DNA of 36,684 bases from an uncultured Paludibacter sp. Lineage in GTDB: Bacteria > Bacteroidota > Bacteroidia > Bacteroidales > Paludibacteraceae. How positions within the stretch are numbered: the stretch's first letter is position 1; the number at the start of each line of letters is the position of its first letter. The notes beneath the pieces were generated by a model. It did not search any database. It was given only the letters and a program-made list of their open reading frames with translations, and was not told the origin of the DNA. A program made the translations under genes and the position numbers. The DNA lies in assembly GCA_900498215.1 (NCBI GenBank), contig LR026962.1, forward strand, positions 1,262,577 through 1,299,260, given 5' to 3'. This document shows, piece by piece, positions 25,242-34,445 of the stretch.

Positions 25242-27065
25242 ATGAATCTACGTAGTTTATCAAGCACACAAGGAAGACGTATGGCAGGCGCACGTGCATT
25301 ATGGCGCGCTAATGGAATGACCGATAAACAAATGGGAAAACCATTGATAGCTATTGTCAATTCGTTCACACAATTTGTTCCCGGACATGTTCATTTACAT
25401 GAAATCGGACAAAAAGTGAAATCTGAAATAGAAAAACTAGGTTGTTTTGCTGCCGAATTTAACACCATTGCTATTGACGATGGTATTGCTATGGGACACG
25501 ATGGTATGCTTTATTCACTTCCATCGCGGGATTTGATTGCAGACAGTGTGGAATATATGGTAAATGCACATAAAGCAGATGCGATGATTTGCATCAGTAA
25601 CTGCGATAAAATCACACCCGGAATGCTTATGGCTGCAATGCGTTTAAATATCCCTACTGTCTTTGTATCAGGCGGACCAATGGAAGCAGGTGAATTAGAC
25701 GGAAAACATTTGGATTTGATTGATGCTATGGTACAATCTGCCGATGAGAGTGTTTCTGATGCGCAAATAAACCGTATTGAAAACGCTGCGTGCCCCACAT
25801 GTGGTTCTTGTTCCGGCATGTTTACTGCCAATTCTATGAACTGTTTAAATGAAGCTATTGGCTTAGCGCTACCGGGAAATGGAACTATTGTTGCAACACA
25901 CTCCAACCGGGAAAAATTATTTATGGATGCTGCTAAATTAATTGTAGAAAACGCTTACAAATATTATAGGGATGGAGATGAAAGCGTTTTACCAAGAAGC
26001 ATAGCTACGCGTGAAGCATTTTTGAATGCCATGACATTAGATATTGCAATGGGCGGTTCTACCAATACCGTTTTACATATCTTAGCTATTGCCAACGAAG
26101 CAGAAGTGGATTTTACAATGGACGACATAGATGCACTTTCACGTAAAACGCCTTGTTTATGCAAAGTAGCTCCAAACACACAAAAATACCATATACAAGA
26201 TGTGAATAGAGCTGGAGGAATTTTGGGAATTCTCAATGAATTGAAAAAAAGCAATTTATTAAATACATCTGTTTATAGAATTGACGGATTAAATTTAAGA
26301 GAAGCCCTCGAAAAATATGATATAACGAAAATTGAAATTGATTCCAATGCTGAAAGCATATATAAAAGCGCTCCTGCTAACAAGTTTAACCTAAAAATGG
26401 GTTCGCAAAACTCACAATATAAAACACTTGATACCGATCGTGAGAACGGTTGTATTCGCGATATGGAACACGCATACACCAAAGATGGTGGGCTTGCTAT
26501 TTTGAAAGGAAACATAGCGCAAAACGGTTGCGTTGTTAAAACAGCCGGAGTAGATGAAAATATTTGGAAATTCACCGGAAAAGCAGTAGTATTCACATCA
26601 CAAGATAGCGCGATTGAAGGAATTCTAAAAGGGGAAGTTGTTTCAGGTGATGTGGTTGTAATAACACACGAAGGACCAAAAGGAGGACCAGGAATGCAGG
26701 AAATGCTCTACCCTACCTCCTACATCAAATCTCGTCATCTGGGAAAAGAATGTGCTTTAATTACCGACGGACGTTTTTCCGGAGGAACTTCGGGGCTTTC
26801 TATAGGTCATGTTTCACCGGAAGCAGCTGCGGGAGGAAATATCGGATTAATTCAAGACGGAGATACTATTGAAATTGATATTCCAAATCGCTCAATTAAT
26901 GTAAAATTAAGTGATGAAGAATTAATTCGACGCAGAAATGCCGAATTGGCAAGAGGAAAAGAAGCTTTTACTCCAAAGGACAGAAACCGACAAGTATCTA
27001 AAGCATTGCGTGCTTATGCAAGTATAGTAAGTTCAGCAGATAAAGGAGCGATAAGAGAAATTTAA
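25242..27065 (+). CDS. ilvD: dihydroxy-acid dehydratase
   Basis: A 607-residue iron-sulphur dehydratase that converts dihydroxy acids to the 2-keto acids of valine and isoleucine. It closely follows the E. coli-type pattern: [31 protein letters not shown] with C121 (adjacent Asp/Lys metal ligands), [11 protein letters not shown] (C184, C187, C190), [20 protein letters not shown]. Length is normal. The start at 25242 is preferred to a TTG at 25194, which would lie in front of and within the attenuator stem. It is first in the ilv operon; ilvB follows after 98 nt. Confidence 0.97.
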   Translation: MNLRSLSSTQGRRMAGARALWRANGMTDKQMGKPLIAIVNSFTQFVPGHVHLHEIGQKVKSEIEKLGCFAAEFNTIAIDDGIAMGHDGMLYSLPSRDLIADSVEYMVNAHKADAMICISNCDKITPGMLMAAMRLNIPTVFVSGGPMEAGELDGKHLDLIDAMVQSADESVSDAQINRIENAACPTCGSCSGMFTANSMNCLNEAIGLALPGNGTIVATHSNREKLFMDAAKLIVENAYKYYRDGDESVLPRSIATREAFLNAMTLDIAMGGSTNTVLHILAIANEAEVDFTMDDIDALSRKTPCLCKVAPNTQKYHIQDVNRAGGILGILNELKKSNLLNTSVYRIDGLNLREALEKYDITKIEIDSNAESIYKSAPANKFNLKMGSQNSQYKTLDTDRENGCIRDMEHAYTKDGGLAILKGNIAQNGCVVKTAGVDENIWKFTGKAVVFTSQDSAIEGILKGEVVSGDVVVITHEGPKGGPGMQEMLYPTSYIKSRHLGKECALITDGRFSGGTSGLSIGHVSPEAAAGGNIGLIQDGDTIEIDIPNRSINVKLSDEELIRRRNAELARGKEAFTPKDRNRQVSKALRAYASIVSSADKGAIREI

Positions 27066-27163
27066 TTTGTCAATATACTAATTTTCTTTGAAAATAAATT
27101 ATAAATAATAAACTTGTAAATCGCAATTTCTTGTTTAAAAGTTTACTCATCAACTAAGAAATT

Positions 27164-28858
27164 ATGAATAAAACACTAAACGGCGCACACGCACTTATGC
27201 AAGCGCTTATACACGAAGGGGTTGATACAATATTCGGATATCCTGGCGGTGCAATTATGCCTGTTTTCGATGCATTGTACGACTATCACGAAAAAATTAA
27301 TCACATTCTTACACGTCACGAACAAGGCGCAACCCACGCAGCACAAGGTTACGCACGCGTATCAGGAAAAGTGGGAGTTTGTTTGGTAACATCCGGTCCG
27401 GCTGCTACTAATGCTATAACCGGAATTGCCGATGCATTGCTTGACAGCACACCGCTTGTGGTAGTTACCGGACAAGTTGGAGCATCTTTGTTAGGCACGG
27501 ATGCTTTTCAGGAAATAGATGTGGTGGGAATTACCCAGCCAATTACCAAATGGGCTTATCAAATCCGCAAAGCGGAAGATGTTGCTTGGGCAGTAGCGCG
27601 TGCATTTTATATTGCAAGAAGTGGACGTCCCGGTCCTGTTGTACTTGATTTTGCCAAAAGCGCACAAGTGGAAACTATTGATTTCAAGTATAAATCCTGT
27701 AAATTTATCCGCAGTTATAATGCTATTCCTGAAATTCAAGAAGAACAAATCAATGTAGCAGCAGAATTAATTAATCAGTCCAAAAAACCGTATGCTCTTG
27801 TAGGACAAGGTGTTATTTTGGCAAATGCTGAAAAAGAATTAATTGAATTTCTTGAAAAAGCCGATATTCCCGCAGCCTCCACTTTGCTCGGGCTTTCTGC
27901 AATACCTACTGATTTTCGATTAAACAAAGGATTTCTTGGAATGCACGGAAATGTTGCTCCAAATATGAAAACGAATGAGTGTGATGTACTTATTGCTATC
28001 GGTATGCGCTTTGATGACCGCGTTACAGGAGATTTGAAAACATACGCAAAACAAGCAAAAATCGTTCATTTAGATATCGATCCATCTGAAATTGGCAAAA
28101 ATGTTGCAGTAGATGCTCCCGTATTAGGTTCTGCTAAAGACAGCTTAAAAGCATTAACAAAAAAAATAAATAAAGCCAAACACACCGAATGGATTGAAAG
28201 TTTTGATGAATATGACAAGAAAGAGCAAGACGCAGTTATCAATAAAGAACTTTTCCCTGCATCGGGAGAAATTACAATGGGAGAAGTAATTCATAAAATT
28301 ACAGAAGCCACAGACAACGACGCTGTTGTTGTTACTGATGTAGGACAAAACCAAATGATGGCAGCGCGTTATTTCAAATACAAACATTCTCGCAGTATAG
28401 TAACCTCAGGAGGGTTAGGAACAATGGGATTTGGACTTCCGGCAGCTATCGGCGCTAAAATGGGCGCTTCTGAACGTACTGTTTGTCTATTTACCGGCGA
28501 TGGCGGTTTTCAAATGACAATTCAGGAATTGGGAACTATTATGCAGGAAAATGTAGGTGTAAAAATGATTGTATTAGATAATCGTTTTCTTGGAATGGTT
28601 CGTCAATGGCAGGAACTTTTCTTTGATGAAAGATATTCATTTACACATATGAAAAACCCTGATTTTGTTGCTATTGCAAAAGCATATAACATTGACGGCA
28701 AACTTGTTACAAAACGTGAAGAACTGAATGATGCCATTGCCGACATGCTTAAAGATGATAAACCATATCTATTAGTGGTGGAAGTGGAACAAAAAGGAAT
28801 GGTATATCCAATGGTGCCAGCCGGAACATGTGTAACCAATATAATGTTAGGAGAATAA
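27164..28858 (+). CDS. ilvB: acetolactate synthase large subunit
   Basis: A 564-residue thiamine-diphosphate enzyme for the first common step of valine, leucine and isoleucine synthesis. The catalytic glutamate is E53 in RHEQGATHAAQGYAR. The FAD/pyrimidine part includes GFLGMHGNVAPNMKTNECDV, and the ThDP-binding motif begins at GDGG (445-448) and runs through VLDNRFLGMVRQWQ. The length is typical of AHAS catalytic subunits. The regulatory subunit gene starts 3 nt after the stop, so the two are tightly coupled. Confidence 0.97.
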   Translation: MNKTLNGAHALMQALIHEGVDTIFGYPGGAIMPVFDALYDYHEKINHILTRHEQGATHAAQGYARVSGKVGVCLVTSGPAATNAITGIADALLDSTPLVVVTGQVGASLLGTDAFQEIDVVGITQPITKWAYQIRKAEDVAWAVARAFYIARSGRPGPVVLDFAKSAQVETIDFKYKSCKFIRSYNAIPEIQEEQINVAAELINQSKKPYALVGQGVILANAEKELIEFLEKADIPAASTLLGLSAIPTDFRLNKGFLGMHGNVAPNMKTNECDVLIAIGMRFDDRVTGDLKTYAKQAKIVHLDIDPSEIGKNVAVDAPVLGSAKDSLKALTKKINKAKHTEWIESFDEYDKKEQDAVINKELFPASGEITMGEVIHKITEATDNDAVVVTDVGQNQMMAARYFKYKHSRSIVTSGGLGTMGFGLPAAIGAKMGASERTVCLFTGDGGFQMTIQELGTIMQENVGVKMIVLDNRFLGMVRQWQELFFDERYSFTHMKNPDFVAIAKAYNIDGKLVTKREELNDAIADMLKDDKPYLLVVEVEQKGMVYPMVPAGTCVTNIMLGE

Positions 28859-28861
28859 ATT

Positions 28862-29410
28862 ATGGAAACAAAATTATATACTATCACGGTTTTCTCTGAA
28901 AACACAGTCGGTATTCTAAACCAAATAACTGTAATATTTACACGCCGTGCATTAAACATTGAAACCCTTTCGGTTTCTCCATCAGCATTGGAGGGAATAC
29001 ATAAGTTTACCATTACGCTTAATTCTACTCAAGATATGGTAGAAAAAGTAGTAAAACAAATTGATAAACGTGTGGATATACTCAAAGCATATTACAATAC
29101 AGACGAAGACCTTGTGCATCAAGAACTTGCAATGTATAAATTAGCTACAGATAAGGTTTTGGAACACGGTTCTGTAGAATATTTTATAAGAAAATATAAC
29201 ATTCGCGTTTTAGAAATATCAAACGATTGTACTGTTTTTCTAAAAGCCGGACATTACGCTGAGACACAAGAACTTTTCAATGAATTAAGTAAAACTATTG
29301 GAGTTTTGCAATTTATCCGTTCAGGGCGCGTAGCTATTACCCGCTCTAAAGTAGAACGCCTCAGCGATATGCTTGATAACATGCGAAAAATTGAAGAAAA
29401 ACATCAATGA
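28862..29410 (+). CDS. ilvN: acetolactate synthase small (regulatory) subunit
   Basis: A 182-residue protein with an N-terminal ACT domain (YTITVFSENTVGILNQITV, NIETLSVSPSALEGIHKFT) that binds valine, and a C-terminal domain (about 80-165) that stimulates the large subunit (VFLKAGHYAETQELFNEL, GVLQFIRSGRVAITR). It starts 3 nt after ilvB and ends in a 4-nt ATGA overlap with the acyl-ACP thioesterase gene. The symbol ilvH would be equally valid. Confidence 0.94.
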   Translation: METKLYTITVFSENTVGILNQITVIFTRRALNIETLSVSPSALEGIHKFTITLNSTQDMVEKVVKQIDKRVDILKAYYNTDEDLVHQELAMYKLATDKVLEHGSVEYFIRKYNIRVLEISNDCTVFLKAGHYAETQELFNELSKTIGVLQFIRSGRVAITRSKVERLSDMLDNMRKIEEKHQ

Positions 29411-30153
29411 GAGGGCAAAGCAAATTTCAAATAGCTCCACAAACAGTTGATTTTCAAGGACAAATTACCATTGGTGCGTTGGTAGACTTAATTCTTACCA
29501 CTGCAGGGAACAATGCTGATGAAAATGGTTTTGGTATCAGAGATTTACAAAAACTGAATTGCACTTGGGTATTATCACGTTTGGCGGTAGAAATGGAATA
29601 TATGCCCAAACAATATGAATGGATTTACATTGACACGTGGATTGATGAAGTATATAAACTGAATACGACTCGTAATTTTCAAATTCGGAACAGTGAAAAT
29701 AAAATCATCGGACAAGCTGTTTCGCTTTGGGTAATGATCAACTTTGAAACACGCAGACCTGTAGAATTAGAAAAACTGGGAAGTATTCATCATCACGCAG
29801 AGCATATACACGTTAATATTGCTGCGCCGCTAAAACTGGATATTGTAAATAGTACTCCAAAAAAATCTTTTTCAGTATGTTACAGCGATATTGACATTAA
29901 TCAACATGTAAACACTGTAAAATATATTCAATGGATGTCCGATTGTCTTTCGCTTGATTTTTACAAACAAAACCAATTGGAACGATTTGATGTAAATTTT
30001 ATAAATGAAGTTGTTTTTGGAGATAATATTGAGGTTTATCAACAAGAAATAGAAGAAAACGATTTTCATTTTGAAATTTCAAAAGAAGAAAAAACAGCTT
30101 GTAGAGGAAGATTGAAGTTCAAAAGTTTGAGCACAAAAGAAATTAAAAATTAA
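29407..30153 (+). CDS. acyl-ACP thioesterase (FatA/FatB-like)
   Basis: A 248-residue double-hotdog thioesterase. The strongest sign is DINQHVNTVKYIQW (163-176), which closely matches the catalytic Asn/His region of plant FatA/FatB enzymes. The N-terminal hotdog carries NCTWVLSRLAVEMEYMP and the WIDEVYKLNTTRNFQIRN block. The length is normal for bacterial members. It would hydrolyse acyl-acyl carrier protein to free fatty acid. The gene overlaps ilvN by 4 nt and precedes ilvC, so it sits inside the branched-chain amino-acid operon. That fits a link to branched-chain fatty acids, whose primers come from the same keto acids (inference). Confidence 0.9.
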   Translation: MRGQSKFQIAPQTVDFQGQITIGALVDLILTTAGNNADENGFGIRDLQKLNCTWVLSRLAVEMEYMPKQYEWIYIDTWIDEVYKLNTTRNFQIRNSENKIIGQAVSLWVMINFETRRPVELEKLGSIHHHAEHIHVNIAAPLKLDIVNSTPKKSFSVCYSDIDINQHVNTVKYIQWMSDCLSLDFYKQNQLERFDVNFINEVVFGDNIEVYQQEIEENDFHFEISKEEKTACRGRLKFKSLSTKEIKN

Positions 30154-30191
30154 ATAACATAAAAAACAAGAATAAAAAAGTATTTACTCTT

Positions 30192-30199
30192 TATTTTTG
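30192..30199 (+). promoter_or_regulatory. possible internal promoter before ilvC
   Basis: TATTTTTG is a full TAnnTTTG match and ends 19 nt before the ilvC ATG. No -33 TTG is at the right distance. If active, it would let ilvC be made independently of the upstream attenuator. Confidence 0.33.
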
Positions 30200-30218
30200 T
30201 ATCTAAAAGTCTAAAAAA

Positions 30219-31265
30219 ATGGCAATAATGAATTTTGGCGGGATGGACGAAAACGTTGTTACCCGCAATGAATTTCCACTGGAAAAAGCACGTGAAGTAT
30301 TAAAAAATGAAGTAATCGCTGTAATCGGTTACGGCGTTCAAGGTCCCGGACAATCACTTAACCTGAAAGATAACGGATTTAATGTAATTGTAGGACAACG
30401 CAAAGGTGGTAAAACTTGGGACAAAGCTGTCGCTGACGGCTGGATTCCGGGTGAAAGTCTGTTTGACATTGAAGAAGCTTGCGAAAAAGCAACCATTATT
30501 CAATATTTGCTTTCAGATGCGGCACAAATTGAAGTTTGGCCCCGCATTAAACCTTATCTTACGGCAGGAAAAGCGCTTTATTTTTCACACGGTTTCGGCA
30601 TCACGTATAAAGAACGTACGGGAATTATTCCACCGGCAGATGTTGACGTAATTTTAGTTGCTCCAAAAGGTTCCGGAACTTCATTGAGAAGAATGTTTTT
30701 GCAAGGACGCGGTTTAAATTCATCCTATGCGATATTTCAAGATGCTACCGGACGTGCTAAAGAACGTGTTATTGCACTTGGTATCGGTGTGGGTTCCGGA
30801 TATTTGTTTGAAACTACTTTTAAACGTGAAGTGTACTCTGATTTAACCGGCGAACGCGGAACATTGATGGGCGCTATTCAAGGATTACTTTTGGCACAAT
30901 ATGAAGTTCTTCGCGAAAACGGACATACTCCATCGGAAGCATTCAATGAAACGGTAGAAGAACTGACTCAATCGTTGATGCCTCTTTTTGCTGAAAACGG
31001 TATGGACTGGATGTATGCAAACTGTTCCACAACGGCACAGCGAGGCGCTTTGGATTGGATGGGACCTTTCCACGATGCAACAAAACCTGTGTTTGAAAAA
31101 CTATATAAAGAAGTTGCCAGCGGAAACGAAGCTCAACGTTCCATTGATACCAATTCCAAACCTGACTATCGCGAAGGGTTGGAAAAAGAACTGAAAGAAC
31201 TCCGTGAAAGTGAAATGTGGCAAGCAGGAGCTGTTGTACGTAAACTGAGGCCGGAAAATAATTAG
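30219..31265 (+). CDS. ilvC: ketol-acid reductoisomerase
   Basis: A 348-residue class I reductoisomerase that rearranges and reduces acetolactate. The Rossmann motif GYGVQG is at 37-42, and the cofactor loop GQRKGGKTW (59-67) has basic residues suited to NADPH. APKGSGTSLRRMF, DLTGERGTLMGAIQGLL and the C-terminal ANCSTTAQRGALDW carry the metal- and substrate-binding regions. It is the last gene of the ilv group, 65 nt after the thioesterase. A hairpin follows. No leu genes are in the window. Confidence 0.96.
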   Translation: MAIMNFGGMDENVVTRNEFPLEKAREVLKNEVIAVIGYGVQGPGQSLNLKDNGFNVIVGQRKGGKTWDKAVADGWIPGESLFDIEEACEKATIIQYLLSDAAQIEVWPRIKPYLTAGKALYFSHGFGITYKERTGIIPPADVDVILVAPKGSGTSLRRMFLQGRGLNSSYAIFQDATGRAKERVIALGIGVGSGYLFETTFKREVYSDLTGERGTLMGAIQGLLLAQYEVLRENGHTPSEAFNETVEELTQSLMPLFAENGMDWMYANCSTTAQRGALDWMGPFHDATKPVFEKLYKEVASGNEAQRSIDTNSKPDYREGLEKELKELRESEMWQAGAVVRKLRPENN

Positions 31266-31328
31266 TCAGAACTTTGATTTGTTTGATTATTCTGATTATT
31301 TTATAAATATAGATTAGAAATATTTGTT

Positions 31329-31362
31329 AACCGTCAATTTGTAAAGAAACAGATTGACGGTT
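31329..31362 (+). terminator. hairpin after ilvC
   Basis: AACCGTCAATTTGT (31329-31342) pairs with ACAGATTGACGGTT (31349-31362) over 14 bp with one G-U pair, loop AAAGAA. The tail ATTATTTG is only partly T-rich, so termination may be incomplete. Confidence 0.65.
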
Positions 31363-31413
31363 ATTATTTGTGAGAAATAAACCGCTTCATTAGGAAGTTA
31401 GGCAAATAAATAA

Positions 31414-31421
31414 TAACTTTG
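31414..31421 (+). promoter_or_regulatory. -7 box for the transaldolase gene
   Basis: TAACTTTG, a perfect TAnnTTTG, 43 nt before the ATG; TTAG at 31390-31393 lies 20 nt upstream as a weak -33 element. Confidence 0.5.
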
Positions 31422-31464
31422 AAGTTGAAAACAACCTAATTTCTAATTTCTAACTTTAAGTATT

Positions 31465-32421
31465 ATGAACTTACTGGAACAATTAAAATTATACACACAA
31501 GTAGTAGCCGATACCGGCGATTTTGCTTCGATTGAAGTTTACAAACCGGTTGATGCCACGACCAATCCGTCTTTAATATACGCTGCTTCACAGGATGAAA
31601 AGTACAAGCATTTAATTGATGATGCTATCTATTATGCTAAAAAAATGTCTTCTGAAAAATCAATTCAGCTTTCAAAAGCAATGGATAAATTGGCGGTAAA
31701 TTTTGGCTTGGAAATTCTAAAAATCGTTCCAAACAGAGTTTCTACCGAAGTAGATGCACGACTTTCTTTTAACACGGAAGACACCATAAAAAAAGCAAGA
31801 GAAATAATTGCTTTGTACGAAGAACAAAATATTCCTCGTGAAAGAATTTTAATAAAAATCGCTTCCACCTGGGAAGGAATTCGTGCCGCAGAGACTCTCG
31901 AAAAAGAAGGAATTCATTGTAACCTGACATTGCTTTTTTCTAAAGCGCAAGCCATTGCGTGTGCCGAAGCCAATGTAAGACTAATTTCTCCTTTTGTGGG
32001 AAGAATTTTAGATTGGTACAAAAAGGAACGCGGAGTAAATGAAATACCGCAATCGGAAGATCCCGGAGTACTTTCTGTTACAAGCATTTATAATTATTAC
32101 AAAAAATTTGGTTATCAAACACAGGTTATGGGAGCCAGTTTCCGTAATATTGGTGAAATTATTGAACTTGCCGGATGCGATTTATTAACCATTTCACCTA
32201 AGTTATTGCAAGAACTGGAAAATACTGGAAACACGCTTATTCAGAAATTAAGCATGGAAAAAGCAACGCAATCCGAGGAAAAAAAGATTGAAATGGACGA
32301 AAAAACATTCCGTTGGATGATGAATGAAGACGCAATGGCAACAGAAAAATTGGCTGAAGGAATACGGAATTTTACTAAAGATTTACTTAAATTGGAAAAA
32401 CAAATTGCCGAAATGATTTAA
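31465..32421 (+). CDS. tal: transaldolase
   Basis: A 318-residue TalB-type transaldolase of the pentose phosphate pathway, moving a dihydroxyacetone unit between sugar phosphates. Visible marks: [10 protein letters not shown] near the N-terminus, [11 protein letters not shown], the Schiff-base lysine K131 in [29 protein letters not shown] and the phosphate-binding [11 protein letters not shown]. Full length for the classical enzyme. It stands alone between two terminator-like hairpins with its own promoter box. Confidence 0.96.
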   Translation: MNLLEQLKLYTQVVADTGDFASIEVYKPVDATTNPSLIYAASQDEKYKHLIDDAIYYAKKMSSEKSIQLSKAMDKLAVNFGLEILKIVPNRVSTEVDARLSFNTEDTIKKAREIIALYEEQNIPRERILIKIASTWEGIRAAETLEKEGIHCNLTLLFSKAQAIACAEANVRLISPFVGRILDWYKKERGVNEIPQSEDPGVLSVTSIYNYYKKFGYQTQVMGASFRNIGEIIELAGCDLLTISPKLLQELENTGNTLIQKLSMEKATQSEEKKIEMDEKTFRWMMNEDAMATEKLAEGIRNFTKDLLKLEKQIAEMI

Positions 32422-32458
32422 TAAAAAAACACTTATAAACCATATAAAATCAACACTT

Positions 32459-32488
32459 AAAGGGAATTGGAAAAAAATTCCCTTTTTT
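32459..32488 (+). terminator. terminator after tal
   Basis: AAAGGGAATT (32459-32468), loop GGAAAAA, AATTCCCTTT (32476-32485) and a T-run to 32488. Confidence 0.88.
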
Positions 32489-32501
32489 ATTTACAAATAA
32501 T

Positions 32502-32529
32502 TAATTTTGTTATTTTTGTGTTATATTTG
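32502..32529 (+). promoter_or_regulatory. three successive -7-like boxes before the DUF3857 pair
   Basis: TAATTTTG (32502-32509), TATTTTTG (32511-32518) and TATATTTG (32522-32529) all match TAnnTTTG. At least one probably serves as the promoter, with a leader of 50-80 nt before the ATG at 32589. No clear -33 box distinguishes them. Confidence 0.4.
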
Positions 32530-32588
32530 TTGAAAATTTAAAATTATTGTAAAATACATTTACATCTATAAAACTTATAAAATTCCTG

Positions 32589-34445
32589 ATGAAAAAAGAC
32601 CTTTTCCTTCCTCTCCTGCTTGCAATAGTACCTTTATTTTCTTACTCACAAACCGATGACGACAATGTTATAATCAATTCTGCCATTGAAAATTACGATT
32701 TTAGTCAAAAAGGCAACAATGTTATAATAACAAAATACACCGATGCAGAATATATTGCCACTAAAAAAGGAGATGAAGTTCCTGTGGCTGAATTTTACGA
32801 CAAGCAATCCGAGATTGTAAAGGCTGACGTGGATGGTTCTGCAGCACGACCTTATTATGGACATTTAGATAATGATGAGGTTTTTTATAGCGATACTAAA
32901 ATATGTTATTATGCGCTCCCTTTCAAGTATAAAAACAAAAGCATAAAAGTACAATTTAAAAAAATTATTAAAGACCCACGATATTTTGGAACAGTATATT
33001 TTGCTGATCCCTATTTTATTAAATCCAAAATCGTAAAATTTAATGTACCAGAATGGCTCGAATTGGACATAATAGAAAAAAACTTTAACGGAAACATTGT
33101 AAAAGATAAAGTTCAAAATGGTAAGTTTACAGTATATAAATATATCATAACTTCTCAAAAAGCCACCAAAACAGAACCTAATATGTTAGGTCGCTCCTAC
33201 ATTTACCCTCACCTACTTGTAAGAATGAAATCTGCAAAATTGAAAGATAAAACCGAACGTTATTTTGATACGTTGGACGATCAATACGCGTGGTATAAAA
33301 TGATTATCGATTCGTTAAAAACAGATAAAGAAGCTATAAAATCCAAATCCGATGAGATTATTGCCGGAAGTAAAACAGATATGGAAAAAGTTACTAAGTT
33401 ACTTTCATGGGTACAGGATAATATTCGTTACATTGCTTTTGAAGATGGAATTGCTGCATTTAAACCCGATGAAGCACAGGAAGTTATCCGTAAAAAATAC
33501 GGTGATTGCAAAGGAATGGCAAATCTTACCAAAGAACTCCTTACTGCTCAAGGATTTGATGCACATCTTACATGGCTGGGAACAAGCCATTTAGCTTATG
33601 ACTACAGCACACCATCACTCGTGGTTGATAATCATATGATATGTACACTTTTTTATAATGGAAAAACTTATTTTCTAGACCCAACCATAGATTATTTACT
33701 ACCTGGCGAATATCCGCATACCATTCAGGGAAGGCAAGCGCTAATACAAAACGGAGACAAATATATATTGAAACGTATTCCTGAATTTCAGCCAATATTC
33801 AACAAAGACAGTTTATATTGCGAATATAAAATTGAAGACGGAAAATTAATTGGAAAAACAAATTACAACTTCTTTGGAGAGTCTAAATTCAAAATACTCA
33901 GTATTTACCACCATACTCCAAAAGATAAAAGAGAACTAATGTTAAAGTCTTTTTTCGAGAAAAATAATGTGCTTGATAAAATGGAAAACATTGATGTTTC
34001 AGGGCTTGAAAATAATGCAGAATCGGTAAACATCAAATTTGATGTTACTAATCAATCCACCATTCAACCTGTAAACAACGAAATTTATCTTGGATTGGAT
34101 ATTGACAAAGATATGAATGAACTCACGTTTGACACATTAAAACGCGTAAACGATTTTCTTTTTACATACAAACACAACATTGTGCGGCACATTGTGCTGA
34201 ATGTTCCTCAAAATTACACGGTAACATACAAACCAACCGATTTTGAAATAGACAATTCTAAATATCATTTTTCTATTCATTACACCGAAGAAAAAGGAAA
34301 AATCACCTACGATAAAAAAATAATTATCAAGGATTTACTCATAAAAAAAGACGAGTTCAAAAAATGGAACAACGATATAAAAAATCTGAACAAAGCCTTT
34401 TTGGAACAAATTGTATTAACAAAAAAGCAAATAATAAACACATGA
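32589..34445 (+). CDS. DUF3857/transglutaminase-like exported protein
   Basis: A 618-residue exported protein with a signal peptide (1-20). A DUF3857-like beta-rich region (about 30-240) precedes a transglutaminase-like domain (about 260-370). The triad appears intact: C307 in KKYGDCKGMA, H349 in VVDNHM and D364 in FLDPT. A beta-rich C-terminal part (about 400-600) follows. Such Bacteroidota proteins are periplasmic or surface-located, with unknown substrate; cross-linking or peptidase-type chemistry is possible. It overlaps the next gene by 4 nt (ATGA), a related protein without the triad. Confidence 0.85.
   Translation: MKKDLFLPLLLAIVPLFSYSQTDDDNVIINSAIENYDFSQKGNNVIITKYTDAEYIATKKGDEVPVAEFYDKQSEIVKADVDGSAARPYYGHLDNDEVFYSDTKICYYALPFKYKNKSIKVQFKKIIKDPRYFGTVYFADPYFIKSKIVKFNVPEWLELDIIEKNFNGNIVKDKVQNGKFTVYKYIITSQKATKTEPNMLGRSYIYPHLLVRMKSAKLKDKTERYFDTLDDQYAWYKMIIDSLKTDKEAIKSKSDEIIAGSKTDMEKVTKLLSWVQDNIRYIAFEDGIAAFKPDEAQEVIRKKYGDCKGMANLTKELLTAQGFDAHLTWLGTSHLAYDYSTPSLVVDNHMICTLFYNGKTYFLDPTIDYLLPGEYPHTIQGRQALIQNGDKYILKRIPEFQPIFNKDSLYCEYKIEDGKLIGKTNYNFFGESKFKILSIYHHTPKDKRELMLKSFFEKNNVLDKMENIDVSGLENNAESVNIKFDVTNQSTIQPVNNEIYLGLDIDKDMNELTFDTLKRVNDFLFTYKHNIVRHIVLNVPQNYTVTYKPTDFEIDNSKYHFSIHYTEEKGKITYDKKIIIKDLLIKKDEFKKWNNDIKNLNKAFLEQIVLTKKQIINT

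Noticed and set aside
34364-34441. Longer start of the last DUF3857 protein at 34364
   Set aside because: It would put a polar extension before a clear signal peptide and overlap the upstream gene by about 80 nt; the ATG at 34442 overlaps by 4 nt.
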